64,000 nucleotides of DNA from Lagopus muta (Eukaryota > Chordata > Aves > Galliformes > Phasianidae): assembly GCF_023343835.1 (NCBI RefSeq), contig NC_064439.1:33430508-33494507 (forward strand), given 5' to 3'. The notes beneath the pieces were generated by a model. The model was not told where the DNA came from and ran no database searches. It saw nothing but the letters and a program-made list of their open reading frames with translations. Positions within the stretch are counted from its first letter, which is position 1, and every line of letters starts with the position of its first letter. Below, piece after piece: positions 60,901-64,000 of the stretch. The position numbers and the translations under genes are program-made.

Positions 60901-62055
60901 TACTGGTTTTAGACAACTGTTCCCAATTGCAAATTACACGTTATTCTATTGTTACACTGACCTTTTCTCCTCTAGTTCCTGGAAAACCCTAAAGGGAATG
61001 ACAGATATTTTAATGCTTCTCACTTTCAAGATTACCAAAGAAGCAAATTCATACCTTGCAGATTTAAAGTGAAGAAAAGAAATGAAGCACAAGTAATTAA
61101 TTGCATCTACTTGTAACAGCAAAATTATATTTATAGCTTATGGAAGTGCACTGAAAATAATTATGAAATAAGAATTAAAGGCAAGACAAATCAGCCCAAA
61201 AGCTATGGTGAAAAAGCCAGTTAAAGCCAGCCGATTCAATATTGCTTTTAAAACTAAAACAAGGGAAATCAAATGTAACTGAAAGTGAATGAAACTACAA
61301 TTAATAATCTAAATTAATTTTAGAAATAATCTTCTTCTTTTCTTTCTCCCTGTAGAAGTCCTTAAATTACATTTAAGCCCTCATCTGAGCGGAGATTACT
61401 ATAAAGCTGAGTTTCCCTTTAAGAAAAATACAGCAAATTAGCTGTGCCCAGCTGTTCTTTCCATTGCTTCATCTGACTAATCTACATACATAATTTTTAT
61501 CAAGTTCCTTAAAGCGTTGTGGCATACATTTTGTTAAAGCAGAAGCCATGTTATAGAAAATGATGTGCAGATAACAGACCCTCCAGACCAAACTGAGCTT
61601 ACTATCCAAATGTCAACACATACACATAGCTTTAGTAGAAGATACAAACGTTCTCCAGTCTTCTGAGGTGGGTGAAAACCATTGCAGGTATGAGTTAATG
61701 GTGGAGGTATACTGAAGAACTGCAGTATTCCAGTGGGACAGTTACATATTTGCTTTGCTTTTAAAATAAATTTTTGCATTATGCAGTAACTTGCACCAGA
61801 GCATTTTTATGAAAAGCCAAAAATGCAGCCAAGCCCAACCAAAAAACATAGCCTTGCTTGAAGGAGAACTTGCACCTCTAGCTGTATTAAAAAAGCTATG
61901 TCTTCCAGCTTTCCAGCAAATTTATGAGGGAAGCAGCTGTCAGCAGAGCGTTAGAAACCAACGTCTGAAAATGCAGCATTTGCTTAACAAACCTTGGAGC
62001 CCATTGGTCCTCTGGTACCTGGCAATCCCATCACACCCACATCTCCCTTTTCACC
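45876..62055 (-). CDS. COLQ: COLQ, acetylcholinesterase collagenic tail (3' part, 11 exons; N-terminus beyond window)
   Basis: Join, minus strand: 62055-61993, 60988-60962, 60319-60275, 59525-59490, 58840-58760, 54973-54877, 53208-53069, 50294-50175, 49602-49482, 48257-48155, 45945-45876. This totals 903 nt, 300 codons plus TGA, compared with a human protein of 455. The first six exons encode unbroken Gly-X-Y repeats including RPGKRGKQ, the second heparan-sulfate-binding site of COLQ. Then come a Cys-containing junction (GRCHCRPP) and the C-terminal domain [20 protein letters not shown]...[14 protein letters not shown], followed by a cysteine-rich tail ([35 protein letters not shown] end). 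All introns are GT-AG and phases close. Known role: a triple-helical subunit that binds AChE tetramers through an N-terminal PRAD (not in this window) and anchors them in the synaptic basal lamina via perlecan and MuSK. Identification is by C-terminal similarity to human COLQ, far closer than to any other collagen I know. Confidence 0.95.
46600..46825. other. possible unclassified interspersed repeat in COLQ last intron
   Basis: A 225-bp block that is richer in GC and CT than its flanks ('tccttcctagtggcagtcag', 'gtgtagccagcttccacccc', 'ggtcaatcagaggctcaggc'). It looks like a dispersed element, but I cannot name a family or find terminal repeats. Confidence 0.25.
48155..48257 (-). CDS. COLQ: COLQ penultimate exon: Cys-rich C-terminal domain
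   Basis: Acceptor CACTAG, donor GTATGT. Encodes [20 protein letters not shown] then [13 protein letters not shown]. Matches human [20 protein letters not shown]. This Cys-rich region binds MuSK and is mutated in human endplate AChE deficiency. Confidence 0.95.
48595..48646 (+). mobile_element. short CR1 3' terminus
   Basis: 'gacttggcgatcttgaaggt', 'cttttccaatcttgataatc' and 'ctatgac' form a CR1 3' end of about 50 bp. In COLQ, antisense to the gene. Confidence 0.65.
49482..49602 (-). CDS. COLQ: COLQ exon: first part of Cys-rich C-terminal domain
   Basis: Acceptor TGTCCAG, donor GTAAGT. Encodes [20 protein letters not shown], then [20 protein letters not shown], a CGDG/ECDDGN Cys-rich repeat. 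Ends in phase 1. Confidence 0.96.
50175..50294 (-). CDS. COLQ: COLQ exon: C-terminal trimerisation region
   Basis: Acceptor TGCCCCAG, donor GTGAAA. Encodes [20 protein letters not shown], then [20 protein letters not shown], 40 codons, phase 0. Nearly identical to human COLQ, and somewhat like the trimerisation domain of collagens XV/XVIII. Confidence 0.96.
52189..52403 (-). mobile_element. CR1-type LINE 3' fragment, well preserved
   Basis: Plus strand reads 'aatcacagaatcacagaatc', then 'ggttggaagggacctcaagg', 'ccaacccccctgcctggcag', 'caggttgcccaggaccccgt' and 'aacctccctgggcagcccgt', the reverse complement of a canonical CR1 3' end. It is the least diverged copy in the window and lies in a COLQ intron, in the same sense as the gene. 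The repeated 'aatcacag' is the CR1 3' octamer tail. Confidence 0.93.
53069..53208 (-). CDS. COLQ: COLQ exon: end of collagen domain and Cys junction
   Basis: Acceptor TTCCTAG, donor GTAAGC. Encodes [19 protein letters not shown] then [20 protein letters not shown] and RYPKVPA. The two cysteines equal human RCLC and are expected to form interchain bridges. Confidence 0.94.
54877..54973 (-). CDS. COLQ: COLQ collagen exon (97 nt)
   Basis: Encodes [20 protein letters not shown] then [12 protein letters not shown], matching human GQKGDSGVMGPPGKPG. Acceptor TTCTTAG, donor GTAAGT. Ends in phase 1, the first exon here to leave the phase-0 collagen pattern. Confidence 0.94.
58760..58840 (-). CDS. COLQ: COLQ collagen exon (81 nt) with heparin-binding site
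   Basis: Encodes [20 protein letters not shown] then PGKRGKQ. The GKRGKQ basic cluster is the second of the two known COLQ heparan-sulfate-binding motifs. Acceptor ACCAAG, donor GTAGGC, phase 0. Confidence 0.94.
59323..59346 (+). repeat. poly-A tract
   Basis: A run of about 23 A in a COLQ intron, preceded by an A-rich, G-interrupted stretch (about 59268-59300). Low complexity only. Confidence 0.85.
59490..59525 (-). CDS. COLQ: COLQ collagen exon (36 nt)
   Basis: Encodes [12 protein letters not shown], matching human GFPGFPGMLGQK. Acceptor TTTGCAG, donor GTAAGT, phase 0. Confidence 0.93.
59934..60025. repeat. 92-bp polypyrimidine tract (polypurine on COLQ sense strand)
   Basis: Plus strand is entirely C/T from 59934 to 60025 except for one A at 59960, made of T runs with repeated CTTTT/TTTTC units. 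It is purine-only on the COLQ sense strand, so it is not a splice polypyrimidine tract for this gene. Mirror-like homopurine tracts can form triplex (H-) DNA. Confidence 0.9.
60275..60319 (-). CDS. COLQ: COLQ collagen exon (45 nt)
   Basis: Encodes [15 protein letters not shown]. Acceptor TCACCAG, donor GTACTT, phase 0. Highly charged like its human counterpart. Confidence 0.92.
60962..60988 (-). CDS. COLQ: COLQ collagen exon (27 nt)
   Basis: Encodes only GFPGTRGEK, three Gly-X-Y triplets. Acceptor CTTTAG, donor GTCAGT, phase 0. Matches the human GYPGSRGEK segment. Confidence 0.9.
61993..62055 (-). CDS. COLQ: COLQ collagen exon (63 nt), most N-terminal in window
   Basis: Acceptor CCTTAG, donor GTTTGT. 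Encodes [13 protein letters not shown] then TRGPMGSK, matching human GEKGDLGMMGLPG. Phase 0 at both ends, starting with a Gly codon. No further collagen exon was found between 62056 and 64000. Confidence 0.93.
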
Positions 62056-64000
62056 CTAAGGAGGTCAATAAAGAGAGTTACTGATTGTGGCTCTCTGCTG
62101 AAGTCATAGCTGAATGTCTGATTGATAGTTCAGTGTTCTGGGTTTTGTGACAAATACATGAGGCAAGTCTGACCTTCCTGTAACATAGTCAGAGTTCTTA
62201 TTGCATTGGTGTTCTATCTGTGACCTCACGTATTCTCTTGTTCTCCTATTTTCTTGGGTGTGCAATTTGTGCTTCAGTTTTGGTAGATGCCATTAAGTGA
62301 CATGAAAGCAAATAAGCAGCAGAAGTACATCCTTTTTCTACATCAAGTTGCACTGTTTCTCCCAAACATCGCTTCTACTGAGTTGCAGAAAAGAAAGGTA
62401 TTTTGTTGCAAGCCTTTATGGCTTGAAGAGGCATGATTACTTTTATCATCATTCTGAGATATAATGGGCTTTACAGTGGTTTAGATACAATAAATCATCT
62501 AAAGGCTTTACAATATCCTCTCTGGCTGCTGCCACTAATTATACCTAAGGGCAGACTCTGCAGACATGCAACAGCCCTACCAACAGAACACAGTTAACTC
62601 TCCTTCCCAGCACTAGAGAGGATTTTCATGTTGGCTGCTGCCTCAGCAGTTCAGAAAAGACCCGAAGAAACAAAGTAGAAGATATACAGATTGGACAAGA
62701 GTGTGTCTGACAAAGAGGAAGTAGATCCAACCAAAGAAATAGAAGGCAGAGATGAGAACGTGGCTTAAAACAAAGCAAAACAGTTTGCAGGGTATTTACA
62801 GCAAGAATAAAGTGCAAAGAATGACTATAATGAAGATGGCTATCAGATTCTGGGAAGGTCAGAGATCAGAAGAAAAAGGAAAGAGAGATACGACCGAATA
62901 TTTCTCCTGAATGTGAGAAATGCTTCTGGAAGTGCAATGAAAAAAGCTATAGCAAAGAGGTATTAAAAACAAATTTAGACAGTCTTCAGAAATATAACTA
63001 GAGCTTAGACTGAAAAAAAAAAAAAAAAAAGCAAAATGAATGAGTTTTGACTGCTCCACTCTCAGGACCGTGTGGAAAGTAGGTAGCAGTATCTTCCTTC
63101 TGCCCTCACTGCTCCCACTGCAGGAAATCTCTGCACAGTGCTTTTGGGAGGACACCATTCCCTGTCTCTCAGTTCAAAGTGAACTTTGGCTCCTTTTTAG
63201 TACACTGACTGAAAAGCACAGTCGCTTGCCTACACTCCCACATACTATGCAGAATATGATGCTCCTCATCTAACACAACCATAAAGAGCTTGAGGGTCTG
63301 CTTCCCAGGTATGGCTTGAATTCAGAAGTAGTTCACTATTATTCCTGCAGCAGCAAAATGTATGGCATCATGTCCTCTGAGATGGGCTAGCAGCTATGAT
63401 GGAGTGAATGAACAGTCAGATTCTCTCGAAAATGCCGTTTCAAAATAAGCATAATATGCCATCTTTTTGCCTGATACGTCCTGGATAGATAAAAGCAGGT
63501 TATCTATCTCAAGTGTCCCAGCAGAAACCTTGTGTTTAGTAGCTCCACTGTAGATCTGCATATCTGTGTTAGGTAAAACTCAGAGGACTGTTCTGCAGCT
63601 TGGTTTATAACAAATGGAGTAATCACTCTGCAATAGTAAAGTGTGTCCTGCCATTACTACTGCTATTAGCTACAAAAACTCACTGGAATGAATGTCTGCT
63701 TGTATGGGAGTGAGGTCAAAGAACACATTATTAATCCACGTGGTTGGTAATCCTTTTCCCCTGAAAGTAGCCTGACATTTTCCCTTTATATTGTCAAAGT
63801 ATATTCAAGCAAAGAGATCATCAAGAACAGTCATAAGAGACAATGGCCAGTTTTGAAACACTGATTTCACGTGTTTGTGAAACAACAGTGGTTATCAGTG
63901 AGTCTTCATTAGACTTGATTTTCAATTTACCTGTGACATGTTTTAAGTGCTGCATGGGGTTAGGCTGATAGTGCAGTGTAAGGTTTTTGCAGTGTAAGGT
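62056..64000. other. COLQ intron, no feature seen
   Basis: No Gly-X-Y exon, RNA gene or clear mobile element was found on either strand. There is an A-run at about 63012-63030. The sequence should be intronic because COLQ still lacks about 155 N-terminal residues (signal peptide, PRAD and the first collagen exons), which must lie to the right of the window. Confidence 0.6.

Noticed and set aside
1-64000. CRISPR arrays, phage or defence islands, tRNA or rRNA genes
   Set aside because: No regularly spaced repeats, no cloverleaf-like sequence noticed, and the sequence is plainly vertebrate nuclear DNA. A tRNAscan or Rfam search would settle small RNA genes, which I cannot exclude by eye.

Overview
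This window is vertebrate nuclear DNA, almost certainly from a bird and probably a galliform close to chicken. The evidence is spliced genes with long introns, GT-AG junctions and vertebrate-type proteins, plus several truncated CR1-type LINE 3' ends finishing in the avian 'TTCTATGA'-like tail. There is no bacterial, phage, plasmid or CRISPR content. The long open frames are mostly chance frames, repeats or exon shadows. The genes were rebuilt exon by exon from splice sites, codon phase and remembered family sequence.

Three protein genes are supported. (1) FKBP14, minus strand, 4 coding exons, 11919 down to 6337, 210 codons. It is an ER-lumen peptidyl-prolyl isomerase with a signal peptide, one FKBP domain, two EF-hands and a C-terminal KHDEL retrieval signal. 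(2) PLEKHA8 (FAPP2), plus strand, 14 coding exons, 12619 to 33612, 520 codons. It has an N-terminal PI4P-binding PH domain, a central linker with an FFAT-like element, and a C-terminal glycolipid-transfer (GLTP) domain. (3) The 3' part of COLQ, the collagenic tail subunit of acetylcholinesterase, minus strand, 11 coding exons, 62055 down to 45876, 300 codons. Its N-terminal exons lie beyond position 64000.

Layout: 1-6336 is noncoding (FKBP14 3' UTR and downstream sequence). FKBP14 and PLEKHA8 are head to head, with 699 bp between their start codons. That gap is a CpG-rich bidirectional promoter with four CCAAT-box pentamers and GC boxes. PLEKHA8 and COLQ are tail to tail across about 12.3 kb (33613-45875) holding the presumed 3' UTRs, a CR1 fragment and no supported gene. 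From 45876 to the right edge is COLQ.

The three genes do not form one pathway. FKBP14 folds collagens and other secreted clients in the ER. PLEKHA8 carries glucosylceramide at the Golgi. COLQ is a secreted collagen of the neuromuscular synapse. As I recall the human map, FKBP14-PLEKHA8 is on 7p14 and COLQ on 3p25, so the PLEKHA8|COLQ junction marks a rearrangement relative to human.

The best second-look items are: a likely alternative 5' extension of PLEKHA8 exon 7 that is in frame only when the 41-nt exon 6 is skipped; a GC-AG intron in PLEKHA8 whose retention would give a PH-only protein; a 65-bp alternating pyrimidine-purine (Z-DNA-prone) tract 39 bp inside FKBP14 intron 1; a tandem pair of perfect palindromes in PLEKHA8 intron 6; and the synteny junction. 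I found no unknown biological system here.
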